DNA of 64,000 nt, taken from positions 868,001 to 932,000 of the forward strand of contig JADNRY010000002.1 of NCBI GenBank assembly GCA_015501585.1. Direction: 5' to 3'. Under the pieces are notes generated by a model. That model did not search any database and had not been told where the DNA came from. It was given only the letters and a program-made list of their open reading frames with translations. How positions within the stretch are numbered: the stretch's first letter is position 1; each line of letters starts with the position of its first letter. Positions 1 to 11,255 of the stretch are shown here, in pieces. Position numbers and translations under genes: made by a program. This DNA is from Rhodocollybia butyracea (Eukaryota; Basidiomycota; Agaricomycetes; Agaricales; Omphalotaceae).

Positions 1-1661
1 CATATTTATCCAGAGGGTCTTTCAGATTGAGCTGGTGGAGTACATGCCCAGCTTGTGCTAGCCATGCAGTATCCAGACACTCTTTGTCAAAGGTTGAACT
101 TGTGATGTGACAGATATATGAGGGATTTGGTTTGCTCCAAGACTGACTAATTATTTTGGTTTCAGCCTTGCGGCACCCGGGCACTGGCCTCGCTTGCGCA
201 GAGTGCTCCGTTCTAAAGGAGGGGGTAGCCCCTACGGAGTAGTCTGTATGGCCATTAACTGAACATCTGAGTTCACAGTCAATCAAAGGTTGGAGCTCCT
301 AAAACAATGCAACGCTTACCGGTACCGGGCCCTGCCAGTACTTGTTACCACAAGGGGCACTGGGGAGCCCTTGAAACTGAGAGAGTCCGTAAAGAATCTT
401 GACCACCCACTAATGTGAACCTTTTGTCTGCATTGTATCCGTGCTACAACTTGTTTTTTGCTTTCTAGATAAATACAACCAATCGAAAGTGGGATGCTGG
501 TTAATTTGTCACTCAGTCCATATTGACCTATCCAATGCGAAACCCAGGACAACAAATCACCATCGAGATGAAGGTCAAGGTGTTGTATTACAGTTTTCTC
601 TGATTTGTAACCCATGAGACCAAGAGGGACGTTATTGGCAGGAGAGGGCCGTATCTTGGATCGCCATCCAAATGTCACCGGATGCCTGAAGAATGGTGTA
701 CGGGGTCCAATGCATGCGTGCCCCGATGTTGGTTGGATCCAGACATACATTTCAAGCCAGCGTGGAACTCGGCATCCTTTATATTTTAAATGGTCTCTTG
801 CTTGCTGCAAGCAAATCACCTGTTTCTATTTTGAGCACATAGCAAAGAGTATTTAGGGACTTGGGGGAAACAGAGTCTCACAGCCTGATAATCCAGAAAA
901 CCACGTGCAATAGGCGAGGGGCTCTGTTCATAAAATTCTGGAAGGGGTATCATATCTGGGGAATTTATTCAGTGTATACTTATATCTACATTCATTGTGC
1001 TCTTCTCAATGATTATCAGCGAACACTTACCAGAGTGGAAGATCAATGCGGGTAAGCCCCAATGGGTAATTCCAAACAGTTTAGCAAAGTTTATGTGACT
1101 GGACAAAGAGGTAAGTGGCACGTATATCATTTGTCAGATAATAATCACCATAATGCAGAGTATCGATGTAAATCATCTTTGTATGCCTAGAATTCTTTGA
1201 GTTTAGTCTATCCCCTAGTCCTGCAACATAGATACTACATACTTGCTGCGCATTAGGTCCGTCATAAAACACCGCCGTGAATTTTGTTCCAGGATGGGAG
1301 AGTGATGGCGATGTTATTTGGACAGCGTAGGTTGAGCGTACCAGCTTCACACCAATGATGCGAGATAGACCCACTGGGGGTGTCTGACATTCGATTATGA
1401 ATGAGCCTGTGCCGCCTTCAATAATGGTGCCGATATTCCGTAGAAGGCTGAGATCACCCCCCGGAATGGTGCGACACTAGATAGAGATCAAGTTTATTTA
1501 TGTAAGTAAGAAGAGTCGGTACATTGGCGCACCCAATTGCCCGGAGTCACTTCAGTAAGAGTCCCAGTATCATGATGATTGTTTATTGTGATTTGCTTTG
1601 CATTGTATAGCTGGGAATCCTGCACAGTGAAGTGGGAAGAGTTTTCAAAAAATGTGCCCAT
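1..1661 (-). CDS. Unrecognised agaricomycete gene, copy 1, 3' end outside the window
   Basis: Reads leftward from ATG at 1661 and runs off the window. The first exon opens with the motif FFENSSHFTVQDSQL, followed by a GTGCGC...CTAG intron, an exon ending near DGPNAQQ, and a long exon (about 819-320) containing VWIQP, GHACIGPRTPF and YKSEKTVIQHLD. The second copy at 10596-18315 has the same exon order, so these are exons of one gene. No known domain is recognised. The N-terminal motif resembles the start of the neighbouring NACHT protein. The gene is transcribed divergently from the NACHT gene at 2465, with about 800 bp between them. I see no certain lesion in the visible part, but it has not been proved intact. 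Confidence 0.55.
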
Positions 1662-1849
1662 GATTCCAAAATAAGTCGGGATATCGATGTTCACCGGGAG
1701 AAAGAGATGATGGGAGGCAATAGTGAATATACATCAATTTATACCACTTTCTTTGCGCTGGCATAGCCTACTAGGTGATCGATTCATCGGACTAGTCATA
1801 AATAAGATAAGATCAACAAAGATCCCTCCGAGCTTCTCAATGGTTTACA

Positions 1850-2080
1850 AGAAAGTGTTGATTAAGGGGACCGTCTTCGTCGTCTTTCCCGGTATCATTG
1901 AACGAGAAAGATCGGGCTGATTAGGTAGAAGTGGCGCAGCAATACGAAGGTGGTGAAGCAGAGTACTTGCTGAGAGCAGACGTGAAAGACAATGATTTGA
2001 CGATGATTAGCCACTACTGGTGTCGCAACGGTTGGTGAAAGATTTGAGGCTTCTAGACCTGATGTAATTAACTATGAGTA
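1850..2080 (-). pseudogene. Relic of the CCCH/Smr gene
   Basis: Scattered blocks match the antisense of the CCCH/Smr gene around 23620-24020, including the stretches that encode 'RSTTPVRS', 'PLLPDQPN' and the 'SARSEYSAS' region. Matches are interrupted by indels and no reading frame survives. A similar relic lies at the equivalent place in the second unit (18480-19060). Confidence 0.55.
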
Positions 2081-2464
2081 GTGAGCGCTTCCACACTACA
2101 TTTGCCACCCACCTGAGGATAACGTTGTAAGTTACTCCCGCCTGAGAGCTCGGATCTAGACGATTACAGCAAGCAGTCAGGGTATCAAGAGTGAGGAAAA
2201 CACCGAAGAACTCTGTAAGCTCGGTTCCCTGTGTTCCTTGCGCTGACAGTCATTCAGTCTTGTTGCCTGGGGTTTCGAAACGCGTTGACGAACAAGTTGT
2301 GAACAAGCCTTGATGGATTGTCTGTTTGCCGCCGGCTGGATCGCGGTAACTCCAAGCCGAGCGCTTAGCATTTCTATGGCTATGATCATGATTAACAGGT
2401 CCTTGCTCACTGTACACGCTGACGACCCCTTGATTCAGTCTTGTGGTACATTACAGTGCTAGAT

Positions 2465-4362
2465 ATGTCACTCTTCACCCGTGCTGAAAACTTCTCTGTT
2501 CGTGACTGTTCATTTGTTGCAGGAGACAATAACACTATCCTCATCGGAGATGCACAAGATGCTGGTGCGGCTCAACTTATCTACTCTCGCTCATGTTTAC
2601 CATACATATATTTTGTAGCGCGTACAGGTCTGAAGCTCCTGTACCAAAGCACTTCACCTGAGGCTTCATATGACGCGGAGCAGCGATATCCACCTCCCAA
2701 TTGTCATCCTGGCACACGTACCAGAATCCTCGAGCTTTTGCGACAGTGGATCACTGACCAATCCAAATTAACCTCAATATATTGGCTGTATGGTCCCGCA
2801 GGCGCAGGGAAGTCTGCTATCGCCCAGACAATTTGCGAGGAATTTTCTACATGTAATGGCCTTGCTGCTAGTTTCTTCTTTGCACGGACAGATCCTCGTC
2901 GAAATAATCTGCGCTTTTTCGTCCTTACCATTGCATACCAAATTGCCAAAACTCTTGGTCCATTCGTCGAAGGATGGATCGGCACTGCCATTCATCACAG
3001 CCCAGAGATCATAGAGGCTACGCTAATAAAGCAATTCCAACAGCTCATCGTTGATCCCTGTCGCCGGCTACCCTCTGATAGCTGGTTGGCGCTTCCTCGA
3101 CTCATTGTCATTGATGGCTTGGATGAGTGTATCGACATCGGTTCCCAGGAGCGACTACTGTCCATCCTAAAGCAGCTAAAAACTAGTTCAAACCCCCTTC
3201 CCATCGAATTCTTGATATGTTGTAGACCTGAGCCTCGTATTCTTCATACATTCAATGATTTCGATCTTCACACTGTGCTTGACCGTATTGAACTCTCCGA
3301 CAATTTCGAGTCGGACTCGGATATTGCCCACTACCTACAAGATGAGTTCCAGAGAATACGGCGCGATCATGGTCCCGCTATGGGCCATGTATCACAGTCC
3401 TGGCCTGGAGAGGATATTATTCAACAACTTGTACAGCGAGCATGCGGCCAGTTCATCTACGCAAAAACCGTGATCAAGTATGTTGGGGACTACTACTGCT
3501 TGCCCACAGAACAGCTGGACATTATTCTCAACATCGCTGTTCCTGACACCCATGAGTCACCGTATCCAGACTTGGATCTGTTATATCTGCAGATTCTAGC
3601 AACATGTAGGGAGAAGGATTTGCTCCTCGATGTCCTTGTGTTCATCCTGTGGCCAAAAGAATACGGTCTGGAGCATTCAGCATCATATTCTGACATTGAA
3701 CTTTTCCTTTTCCTTCCAAAAGGGAAACTGGCCACGTTGCTTTTTGGATTGCATTCAGTTCTGGAGATTCCAGAGGATACACACAGTCCTATCAGTATAC
3801 GCCACGCATCGTTCGAAGATTTTCTGGTCGACCCCAAACGGTCGGATAGGTATTTCGTGGATATAAATGAACGAATAACACTATGTTTCTTAGAGAACGT
3901 TCACCGTGTCATCAACACTCAATAGTGAGTATGCTGGCTACCGACATCCAGGTAGATGATAATATTTTATCTAGCCCGGCAATCCGTGTCGCTCTGTTGA
4001 GGTCAGGAGGTTTGGCTTGCTCCCATGTGAAATCCCCGAGTGAAAAACTGCTCTCCGCATTGGAGCGGTTTCGAGTCGATCTGAGGAAGTTATCAAATGG
4101 ATCCTTCTCGGATAGTGTCCTCGAACGGTTCTTGTTTCGGGGGCTGTATCCAGTGTATGTAGTTGCTCAATGGGCAAGGGTTTGTTTTTTTTTTATATCT
4201 TTCATTGATTTTGGTGGATGGACATCAAAATTACATTTTTTATTCTAGGACCTTGCTAAATCACCCAAGCAGGAGGTGAACAAAGTACGACTACAAGTGT
4301 TAGCTGAAGAGTTTGGTAGTATATTACAGGAATGGGTGCCAGTCGATCAGTGCCGGGCATAA
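2465..4362 (+). CDS. NACHT P-loop NTPase (NLR-like), copy 1
   Basis: Predicted exons are 2465-2564, 2619-3924, 3975-4179 and 4249-4362, giving 574 residues. The N-terminus MSLFTRAENFSVRDCSF is the short segment typical of agaricomycete NACHT proteins. Walker A is GPAGAGKS, Walker B is LIVIDGLDEC, and RPEPRI follows as a sensor-like motif. After the NACHT and helical parts there is no WD40, TPR or ankyrin array, so this is a short form. The first intron is 54 bp and in frame, so an unspliced reading also stays open. Copy 2 has a 53-bp intron containing a stop, which supports splicing. The C-terminus departs from copy 2 after EWVPV and ends in DQCRA, because about 0.7 kb present in copy 2 is missing here. 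The family acts in non-self recognition and cell death in fungi; this role is inferred. Confidence 0.8.
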
Positions 4363-4439
4363 AGGTCAGTGTGACGGGCAAGGTCATGTTTTGATGACCT
4401 GCCTTTCAACTATTTGTACCAGCTTGGTGCCGGCTGGGC

Positions 4440-5317
4440 GGACTGGTATGTAAAATGATGGTATGTATTGTTTCTGCTCGCCTACGACAACATATGCAAG
4501 GCTGTAGAAGAACTCAGCTTCGAGCCGCAACAAAATAAACAAACGACTGAAAACAAAAATAGCAAAAACACGCACTACAAGAAAATACTCTTCCAGAACC
4601 TCTGTCGTGTCATTCGCATGCAACCCATGCAGATCCAACACAACTTTCATTCTCTCCTCCACTCAACTTCCCGTCCCTAATCCCACTCCCCGCAACCCGC
4701 AACACGACTCCCAGGTCCACCCCAGCCAACTTGCCCCTTGCTCCTCTATCAGCATGATCATCCAACCATCCCAAGTCCTGTGCCCTCACAGCAGATAACA
4801 CATCCCTCGCCCTCTCCATCTCTCTGCCGACATCCTCCCATTCAACTCATGTCCCTCCCGGCATCAGCAGAACACGATAAACACGCACTGCATGCTTGTC
4901 CCAGCTGAAGAGCCCGTGAACGGTATGTCATGTACAAATCATTCAACATTTCTCCAGTTACCAGTGTCGGCAGGAGCGCAGGGGGCGCATCGGACGGAGA
5001 CGGGATGAAGCTCGGGGTGCGATTATTGCGGAACGATGATGGAGGTCTGCTGCAGCGGATGTACCTAGTGTTTCGCGTCTTGCCACGGTTTCACGGTTGG
5101 CACCAACGGTGCCCGGACCATCGAGGTCAATCCAAGACTAGAAGATGCCTTGGGGAGGCTTCTTCACCGCCGTTGCGAATCATGTTCTTCCGGCATCCGC
5201 ACCAGATGTGTGCTCTTCAACCCGCCCCCTGCAACATCGTTCAAGCCGTTCGTCTGTCCCAGCACCGGAAAGTCGTCAAGAGGAGGATTATGCCCATTCT
5301 GCGGATGGTGGTGGTTG
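4440..5317 (-). pseudogene. 3' part of the CCCH/Smr gene, unit 1 (decayed)
   Basis: Homologous to about 21910-22855 (minus strand), covering the Smr (LHGLHA) and DUF1771 (SRAL..A) parts and the linker. It carries many substitutions and indels, including one extra base where the open copy reads KPPQ, and lacks everything upstream, including both zinc fingers. Homology stops at about 5317, where sterol-reductase pseudogene sequence begins. It is more diverged than the other two copies, so it belongs to the older duplication. Confidence 0.7.
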
Positions 5318-5461
5318 TTTCGTTGAAGCGGGATCCGGGCCGCTCATGTTCCCATGCATCAAATCTCTTGTCGCCAACATCCAGAAAGACTTATACATCC
5401 TCTCACTTCCGTGTTCCATCTCAACTCATAATATCCCTGCTTTGAAAGCCTCGTATACACG

Positions 5462-5474
5462 ACAACTTGAACTG

Positions 5475-5477
<3 letters not shown>
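5462..5477. repeat. LINE target-site duplication, left
   Basis: The 16 bases ACAACTTGAACTGCTT recur exactly at 6645-6660 on the other side of the LINE. The last two T bases cannot be told from the poly-T run. Confidence 0.85.

Positions 5478-5506
<29 letters not shown>
5476..5506 (-). repeat. Poly-A tail of the LINE (31 T on the plus strand)
   Basis: An uninterrupted run of T immediately next to the left target duplication marks the 3' end of a retrotransposed minus-strand transcript. Confidence 0.9.
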
Positions 5507-5507
<1 letters not shown>

Positions 5508-6644
5508 AGGTACGTGTTTACAAGGAAACATTAGCACAGGCAACCGTATACTAGACTGGCCCACTGTACTACGTAATTTGTGAAGGGGAACTTCCGAAGA
5601 AAAACCTTCATGGAGGTAGGGAGAAAATGGAAACCTCCACCGAGGAAATGCATGATGAGTAGAGACTCTGCACGCAGCTTTCACTACAGTGTGGGGCTTC
5701 GAGCGCTGCCAGGTTCATGGTGATCCTTGGCTATTCCGCATCTGTGTCTGTGTGTAGACTCTGCGGTCGGTACTGATTCAGAGGCCCGATACCCACTAAA
5801 ACCTCGGGTTCTCCAGTCCAATCAATTTGCGAGTCATGTGACTCCTCAATAACCTTACTCCATGTCTGAAGTACGAGCTTTTTTGTTAAGGCTCTTTTTT
5901 GCCAGCGAGGGGCATAGGTCAGTATCTGATCCCTTCGAATTCGTTGATTCAGAACTTGACACAAGCGTCCATGCACTTCTTTTTCAGAAACGTCTTCATT
6001 ATCTCGGTCTATGACACATTCACAGCGGATCTTCCAGATAAGGTGGGCACTTTCAGTAACCAGGATTGTAAAAAGGCGCTTGACTCCTGGCATAGGTTTG
6101 CCATCCTGGCTTCTGAATTCAAGGGTATTACATCCTAATATGATCCCCATAGAGGGTTCTGGCCAATCGCCATAGTCATGGTCTTTGGGCCATAGATCTT
6201 TTGCTATGTCCCATATGAGACGGCACCATGGTCTCTTACAGTGGAGCAGTATGTGCTCCAGGTCTTCTGTTGCACCACAATCAGAGCAGGTGGCCCGCTC
6301 CTCATATCCTGGAATGTGTTTCCAGTATTTTCCAACTTTGTGGGCACCATGAAGTGCTGTCCACATGAAGTTTCGGGCTCGCCTTGAGATGTCTGTGTCT
6401 CGTATTGACTTCCAGATTGCCTCAGGTTGGGGTTTCTTCTTGAGTACAGGTGAGATTTCATTTTGGACTTTTTCGATCATGCGTTTAGTTGCAGGCCTAG
6501 GCTCGGGCACATTCTGTTCCTTGATAGAGTGGTAAGCAAGTGCCTGGGTCAGTTTGGTAAGTACAATGCCAGTCACATCACCCTGCATTGAGGGTGATAT
6601 CTTAAGTTCTGTTCCGTCGGTATTTACTGCAGCCCCAAATGCCA
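5478..6644 (-). mobile_element. 5'-truncated non-LTR (LINE) retrotransposon
   Basis: The insertion is bounded by a 16-bp duplication. On the minus strand it comprises an open frame (about 6644-5731), a short 3' untranslated part (5730-5507) and a poly-A tail, seen as 31 T bases at 5476-5506 on the plus strand. Its 5' end lies inside the last ORF, as expected from aborted target-primed reverse transcription. The long uninterrupted tail and exact duplication point to a recent insertion. Confidence 0.88.
5731..6644 (-). CDS. LINE ORF2 C-terminus: zf-RVT-type zinc-binding region
   Basis: About 300 residues are open. The stretch WTALHGAHKVGKYW is followed by a Cys/His cluster CSDCGATEDLEHILLHC, the hallmark of the reverse-transcriptase-associated zinc-binding domain (zf-RVT) of fungal and plant LINEs. 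The polymerase and most of any RNase H domain are lost to 5' truncation. The open frame enters the element without its own start, and the upstream codons come from the duplicated target, so translation is unlikely. Confidence 0.8.
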
Positions 6645-6660
6645 ACAACTTGAACTGCTT
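6645..6660. repeat. LINE target-site duplication, right
   Basis: Exact copy of 5462-5477; the host pseudogene resumes at 6661. Confidence 0.85.
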
Positions 6661-7319
6661 CAAGCTCCGAATTCAATAACCTTCGGCTGGTATCGCCGTT
6701 CTCACCAACCCAGCTATCTCGGCGACCTCCTCATGGCACCTCTCCCAACGGGATTCGATACCCCAATGACATATATCTGTGATACTTATCTCGTGGTACT
6801 GGCCATCGTGGTACATAGACCGAGGAGGGATGATGATGTACATAGTAAGAAAAAGTGAGGGGTTCGGCTCTTTTTATCTGTCACCTTCTATCTGCTTTTC
6901 TTTCTGCTTTTCTTTCTGCAAGTACTCCGTGTGATGATCACGCGTTCCTCCTCATTCTTCTCTTTTCTTTCCTCTCTTTGCTCTTTAAACTTACTGGTAC
7001 ACATGTACACGTTATGAAGGCGAAGGTGTGTGATCCGCATTCTCCATTGCTGTACTCTAACACTGCTAACAGACAACGCACATCCTCTTCGACTGCAACA
7101 AAATCCTCGTTCTTTCGCTTTCGAAGCCTGCACCAAACTCTCCAATGAGATCTTGGCTTCACAGAATATCTCCGATCAATACACTGGGGGAACAGCTGTG
7201 GATTTTGTAGGAAAGAATTTTCAGTATGTGATAATATCTTTTCAATGCTATCGGTTGACACTAACCTTATAATACTAGCTCTCCTGTTTAATAGCTCGTA
7301 CAGGTAATCGAAAAGCTCG

Positions 7320-7754
7320 TTGCCGATCTCGTTCCCTGCCCCGGTGCAAACCAAGTGCTCTCCAAACTCGTCAGCTCCAATAAATACACTCTCGCAGTTT
7401 TGTCAGCTCTTCCGCCTACCGCCGTGTCTTCGCGAGCCTTCAGAAGGCTTCCCAATTGTCCTTCTTCCTCCCTACCCTTTCTATAACTCCAGAATGTCGC
7501 ATATTCTCCACGTCAACCTCTCTTCCAGTCCCTACATCCAAGCTGGACCCAGCAACCTCTTTGCATGCATCAACTTGGCTCCTTGCCAATTGCATGTTAG
7601 GGCGGGGATCCCAGTCATCGAGTATGTGGGCAGTTATGATGGTGAGGAAAAGAAAAGGGAGATGAGGAAAATGCTTGAAGAGGTTGGGTGTGTGAGCAAC
7701 ATGGAGCATTGGGATGAGTTCAAAGAGGCCTTGGAGAGGGCCGGATGTAATTAA
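7320..7754 (+). CDS. Unrecognised small ORF
   Basis: A 144-residue open frame. Its last third is charged and helix-like (EEKKREMRKMLEEVG, then HWDEFKEALERAG) and looks more like real protein than the Ser/Pro-rich first part. A possible upstream exon (about 7075-7224) ends in VDFVGKNFQ before a GTATGT donor, with an acceptor near 7278. An overlapping frame also reads protein-like (LVADLVPCPGANQVLSKLV), so the true frame is uncertain and it may be a decayed gene. No family is recognised. Confidence 0.25.
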   Translation: MPISFPAPVQTKCSPNSSAPINTLSQFCQLFRLPPCLREPSEGFPIVLLPPYPFYNSRMSHILHVNLSSSPYIQAGPSNLFACINLAPCQLHVRAGIPVIEYVGSYDGEEKKREMRKMLEEVGCVSNMEHWDEFKEALERAGCN

Positions 7755-8099
7755 CCGAGTGGCGGACTCGTATTTATCTTTGAGAGATCTAAGTTACAGT
7801 ATATGTATATCAAAGTGGTACGAAATGGGCGCCACTCTCTCTCTCTTTTTATTTATCCATTGAACGTACACTGATTTCTTCGTTCGCTTTGAGTGGCAGC
7901 GATTTTGGGGATCGGGCCGTATTTTTTGAAGCACATCACCTATCATCCATCGTTTCCGCACTCCCTATCCACACCCGGTTGCCCGACATTGATCTTAGAT
8001 CTATGATTTATCTTGGATAAGGGGAACGATACCCTCCTCCAGGATTCAGTTCATCATTTCTACACCCACTGCACTTTCTTCCTACCACCTTACCGAAAG
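7755..8099. other. Stretch without a recognisable gene
   Basis: No supported feature is seen. A CT repeat (7833-7846) lies in a probable 3' flank. Confidence 0.4.
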
Positions 8100-9015
8100 T
8101 TTTTGGAGTTCAATCCATAACATGCAGGAAACTGTAGCTTAACTCGTTTGGTATACGCTGCTTGGGCCGTTCTCTCAGGTTCCTAGGTCTCATGCGTGAT
8201 AGTAACAAAATCGTACAAAACCAGCCCTTTTTTGACATTTCTCCTCGTGTTCGGTCTTACTGTTGGTGTTATTTTCCAACAGGGGAGGGGGGTTCCACGT
8301 TCTTGTATGAATACTGGATAGGGTTCATCACTGCTTCCCTCGGAATCTCCATTGTCCAAGCTATCAGCGTGTACCTCTGGTAATTCTGAAATGGCGCTCT
8401 CCTAGGTGGGCGGGAGTTCCGGTGTTGAACACACTCTACGATTGGTGCGTTGATGGGGACTTGATATCAAAACGTTCAGCGAGTTGAGACCAGGACTCAT
8501 CTTATAATCACTCTTACAAACAGGCTGCTAGGAGAGGTAGCTGGGCCGGTGTTACCGATTCAACGTGGCTCATTGCTCTGTTCCTAAGCCTTGGCCTTAT
8601 CGGGTATGTTGCAGACGGGTTGTCTCAGATTCTACCCCATCGAACTTGAACCTGGTGCCACAGTCTTGATCGTCGCAGTCAACCTCAGCCAACGCAATGG
8701 GTTATCGAAATTTCAGAGAAGGAAAGCCGATAGTCCGATGAATGATTTCAGGAATGGGAAAGGGACTCGAGGTAACCTCATACATTCTCTCATCTCCTTG
8801 TTCCATTCCAATTTACAATTCCCTCGTTTTACAAGCCTCGCACACACGACAACCGCATCTGGCTCCAAACTAATAACTTCGGGCTGGCTGGGCCGTTCTC
8901 GCCACCCCAACTACCTCGGTGACCTCCTCATGGCACAATTTCGGGATCCGGACCGTCTATTATATTCCCACGTACCGTCCGAAAACTCATCCTGTCGCAA
9001 TACCGCCACGGAAAC
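8100..9015 (+). pseudogene. Delta14-sterol reductase (ERG24-like) fragment 2
   Basis: Pieces in different frames appear in the order of an ERG24 protein: the membrane stretch YEYWIGFITASLGISIVQA, then DIKTFSELRPGLIL, then FRNGKGTRG, then the signature SGWLGRSRHPNYLGDLLMA. Frames change several times and stops interrupt the middle, so this is a pseudogene. The signature near the C-terminus is the NADPH/sterol-binding region of the ERG4/ERG24 family. Confidence 0.75.
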
Positions 9016-9039
9016 GTGAATCCACGCCTGGCGTCCCTT

Positions 9040-10365
9040 CATTATCTGTCGTTTTGCAAAACATTGTTTCTACAACGGCACTCCCTATCGACGCTTCTCA
9101 TCTCCTTCCTTCTCGACTACCTATATCTGCAGCTTAATTCTCCGAAACCTGCAATCATACAAAATCAACACTTTTTGACATTTCTCGTTGTGCTCGGCCC
9201 TACTGCCGGTGTTTTTTCTTTCAACAAGAAGGCTTCAAGTTTTGTATGAGGGTCCAGTTGGATTTCGGCTATTCTGCTATCTAATACTCGAGTGTAACAT
9301 GCGCGTAATATATATATCATTTCGCTTTTTGTCGTCTCACAGTATTGCCTCTGCGCTCACTCTGTCCTCTACGTACCCGTGCAACATGTCCATCACTACT
9401 TCCCTCGGAATCTCCATCGTCCAAGCTATCGGCGTATACTTTTCGTCACTTCTGAGATAAGACTCTCCTCGCAATGGGCCGGAGCTACGGTAAACACACT
9501 ACGATCGGTGTTTCGATAGGAAACTGAATTCCAGTAAACGGGGATGTTGATATCAAAATGTTCAATGAGTTGACGGGGACCTCAATATCTTGTGCGTCTT
9601 GTTCAGTATGGTTTGCGAACAGGCTGTCAGGGTGAGTGTACTGTTTTTCTTTTGTTGCATTGATTTTTCTTTCCTTACACCCACAGTCCGATTCTTTCGT
9701 TACATTGATTTTCCTTTTCTTAAGCCCACAGTCCCATTCATATACCAATCCCGCCACCTCATATCCCACCCCATCAAACTTGAACCTACTTATCGCTACA
9801 GACTTGATCGTCGCAGTCAACACAATGCATTATCGGATTTTCAGAGAAGCTGATAGACCTTCAGGAGAGTTGAGGAGTTCATCCACCCTCTCCCTTCGTG
9901 CTTCCATCTCAATCCATAGTATTCCCGTTTTACAAGCCTCACATACATGTCAACTTGAACCGCATCTGGCTCCAAACTAATAACCTCTGTTGTTCTCACA
10001 CCCAACTATCTCGGCGACCTCCCCATGGCCTCTTCCGACGAGAGTCGATACTCAATAACATAGCAGTACTGGCCGCCGTGGTACATAGTAGGCCGAGGAG
10101 GGATGATGCGCATGGTGAAAAAGGTGAGAGATTCGACTCTTTCTATCGCTTTCTATCTACTTTTTCTTTCTGCGAATTCTCTCTCTGCGTTGGTCCCAAG
10201 TCTGGCACTGCACTTAGAAGGTCTTCCTACCCGCTGCATGCTCTACGTCTTATTCTCCCTTTTTTTTCTCTCCCTTTGCCCCCGACACACACCTTTTGGT
10301 TTTCGAAAAAACTGGGAAACATACAAGAAGATAGTGTCGTACAGGATTATTTACTAAGGAAATTG
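9040..10365 (+). pseudogene. Delta14-sterol reductase (ERG24-like) fragment 3
   Basis: A second decayed copy in the same orientation, with the order FLVVLGPTAGVFSFNK, SLGISIVQAIGVY, FNEL, CEQAVRVS, VAVNTMHYRIFREAD, RPRRDD and, before the stop near 10357, KNWETYKKIVSYRIIY. The final piece matches the usual end of the family (DWxxYxxxVPYRIIPYVY). Frames shift and stops occur. Tandem order with fragment 2 indicates local duplication before decay. Confidence 0.72.
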
Positions 10366-11250
10366 TACAGGCTACATAGCACACGTCGGGCCTCCACTCG
10401 TTGGAGATGGAATGGGGATTACGTTTCCTTTTAAATCAGAGCTGAGGAGGGCTGAAACGTGCAATTTGGCAACCTTGTCGTGACCTATGACTCGTGTGCA
10501 AGATTCTTACGGAGAAACTTATCACTGAGATTTTTTTTTTTCTCCTTGCTCTCCACTAGAAACAAACGTATCGTACATACATATTTCAACTAACCTTAAA
10601 AGTCAACAAGATCTAGCAAGTAATCCATGTGCTTCCTTGGTATCCGTTGAGACTGCTGTATGTCCCATATAAGTCTCCAAGTATCGAATCCATCATAGCT
10701 GTGCTGCCCAACACAGATCCTCACGAGAAGAGGTTCAGTGCTTTTTTTGCATCGGTCAAACGAAGAGAATGAACGAGTTCGTCGGATTCGTGAAGTTTGC
10801 CTTTCCTGTAACCCACATTCTGCTACGTGATAGTGGGGCTGGCTCAACTGGTGACAACTAAGGTTACCAGATTCAAGAGGCGCAAGCCTTGCCTTGTGTT
10901 CCAAGCTTCGCTCTATGTTAGATTATATTTAGATGGTGTTATTTGATGACTATGCAACTTGCTCACCGGGATACTCATATATAATATCATCCTCCGCCTC
11001 GGACTCAGACTCTGATTCAGGACTGGGATTAACAGAAAGATCTGGGACTGCTGGAGACATTTTTCAGAGGGGATAAGATAGAAGATCTGTTCACACACGT
11101 ACGTCCGTCAAAGATGTCAGTTTCGTCCGGGTCTTGATTTAGCACGTTGTCGAATATCTTGAAGATAGGATAATTCTGAGAACGCGCATATTCAAGACTA
11201 AAAGGATCAAATCCCTTCAGCTTCAGATATTCAGACACTGTATTATAGGC

Positions 11251-11255
11251 ATCTT
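11251..11255. repeat. Copia target-site duplication ATCTT, left
   Basis: ATCTT directly precedes the TG of the left LTR and is repeated at 16423-16427 after the CA of the right LTR. Confidence 0.9.

Larger units (their letters stand above)
5318..6840 (+). pseudogene. Delta14-sterol reductase (ERG24-like) fragment 1, interrupted by a LINE
   Basis: Once the LINE (5478-6660) is removed, the flanks join and resemble the other two fragments downstream (the 'KASYTRQLE' stretch). To the right of the LINE one reads GWYRRSHQPSYLGDLLMA, then LPTGFDTPMTY and HRPRRDDD. These match the C-terminal region of ERG24/ERG4-type sterol reductases (GWxGxxRHPNYLGDLLMA...HRxxRDD). ERG24 reduces the C14-15 double bond in ergosterol synthesis in the ER membrane. 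The upstream membrane domain is absent and the frame is broken, so this copy is not functional. Confidence 0.65.

Noticed and set aside
8640..9019. Open frame of 142 residues read as an independent gene
   Set aside because: Its middle carries the sterol reductase signature but both sides fall out of frame with the rest of the family, so it is a pseudogene piece.
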